A DNA stretch of 7,069 nucleotides from an uncultured Anaerococcus sp. (lineage in GTDB: Bacteria; Bacillota; Clostridia; Tissierellales; Peptoniphilaceae), in NCBI GenBank assembly GCA_943913325.1, contig CALTXP010000078.1, positions 1-7,069 of the forward strand. The letters are read 5' to 3'. The number at the start of each line of letters is the position of its first letter. Position 1 is the first letter of the stretch. The translations under genes were made by a program, and so were the position numbers. A model generated the notes under the pieces. It worked only from the letters and a program-made list of their open reading frames with translations, was not told the DNA's origin and searched no databases. This document shows, piece by piece, positions 6,625 to 7,069 of the stretch.

Positions 6625-6744
6625 GAACATTTTTTGGAGCATGGATTTCTTAAAGTCTTTGGTCTCTTCTACTAAGACTTCTTGATTTTTAATCAGCTAG
6701 TCAATATTTTTAAATAAATTTCCTATTTTTTCCTGTTCTGCTTC
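6625..6744 (-). repeat. hsdS central conserved repeat (CR1)
   Basis: This coding repeat between TRD1 and TRD2 runs from EAEQEKIG to LLQKMF-type residues (here SMLQKMF). It is homologous to the C-terminal repeat at 6066-6183. The DNA matches well at the ends, for example 21 of 27 bases over the KKSxLQKMF part. In HsdS both repeats form the spacing coiled-coil helices. It contains the TAG nonsense codon. Confidence 0.75.
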
Positions 6745-7069
6745 ATATGGTATAGCAATATCCGAATTTTTAATATCATTGGAATTTATTGATTCAAATG
6801 TTGAACCACTTGAAAACTTTCTCCAGTAGTTATTTAACTTCTTAATTTCTAAATTATAGTATAGAAATCTGCTACCGGTAATCGAACATATACCTCTACC
6901 TATAACAACTTCTTGATCATTAATTGCTATGTCACCAGCTGGAGCCCTAACTGTCATTAATATATCGTTAGAATATGAATATTTAGTGATTTGAGTAGTA
7001 AAAACTCTAGGTTTTATCCTACCATTTTCAATATCTGCATTTCCTTGATAAGAGGTGGATATTTTGCAT

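Larger units (their letters stand above)
6060..7069 (-). pseudogene. hsdS: type I restriction specificity subunit HsdS, broken, 5' end beyond window
   Basis: HsdS gives a type I restriction-modification complex its DNA target through two target-recognition domains (TRDs) joined by conserved helices. With repairs, about 336 codons read from 7068 to TAG at 6062-6060. The end of TRD1 contains MTVRAPAGDIAIND and the start of CR1 reads QEKIGNLFKNID. CR1 continues to KKSMLQKMFPKKESLVPEIR, then comes TRD2 (YIFDGEYILIAEDGAS, KFWVNNHAHVIKANLEN, YLVGGTRKKLNASSLSKIEL), then CR2 (QEKIGEFFKN to KKSLLQKMFI). Four lesions break it: TAG at 6699-6697 and TAA at 6456-6454, both where Gln is expected (IDQLI, GIQDYV), and one missing A each in the runs at 6147-6150 and 6126-6131. 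The repaired CR2 aligns with CR1 over the same 36 residues, which supports two deletions rather than one insertion. No intact S subunit can be made from this copy; hsdM and hsdR would lie outside the window. Confidence 0.9.

Noticed and set aside
6454..6957. Two separate small genes (62 and 86 codons)
   Set aside because: Both are pieces of one hsdS frame separated by nonsense codons; neither has a ribosome site, and their starts fall within conserved HsdS motifs.

Overview
The window is very AT-rich, with A/T-ending codons, GGAGG-type ribosome binding sites and tightly packed co-directional genes. This suggests a low-GC member of the Bacillota, perhaps a host-associated fermentative coccus or an Anaerococcus-like Tissierellia. 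That genus-level guess is inference; nothing here proves it. Every gene I can support lies on the minus strand, so transcription runs from high to low coordinates.

Region 1 (about 5750 down to 1) is one intact beta-glucoside utilisation operon. In transcription order it holds a LicR-type transcriptional activator (HTH, two PRDs, EIIB-like and EIIA-like domains), PTS EIIA, PTS EIIB, a small four-helix membrane protein of unknown function, PTS EIIC of the lactose/cellobiose/chitobiose family, and a GH1 6-phospho-beta-glucosidase cut by the window edge. Junctions are overlapping, nearly abutting or short (at most about 30 bp). The three EII proteins would import and phosphorylate a beta-linked disaccharide. 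The GH1 enzyme would split the 6-phospho-disaccharide inside the cell, and the activator would be tuned by PTS phosphorylation. All key phosphorylation residues I could look for are present. About 200 bp upstream of the activator contain an imperfect 10-bp inverted repeat that is a good operator candidate, and weak promoter-like hexamers.

Region 2 (about 7069 down to 5740) is a decaying type I restriction-modification locus. The 3' part of hsdS (end of TRD1, central conserved repeat, TRD2, C-terminal conserved repeat) is readable but broken by two nonsense codons, both at probable Gln positions, and by two 1-nt losses in A-runs. Directly downstream lies a small relic resembling the C-terminal winged helix of AlbA/AAA_4-type ATP-binding proteins, which often sit in hsd loci. 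It also carries frameshifts and two in-frame TGA codons. The relic is followed by a strong intrinsic terminator (10-bp stem, GAAA loop, T6), which separates the hsd remnant from the PTS operon.

I see no tRNA, rRNA, CRISPR array, insertion sequence or riboswitch. I do not see convincing evidence of a new system. The items most worth following up are the unknown membrane protein embedded in the PTS operon, the putative operator, and the concentrated decay of the hsd locus beside an intact operon.
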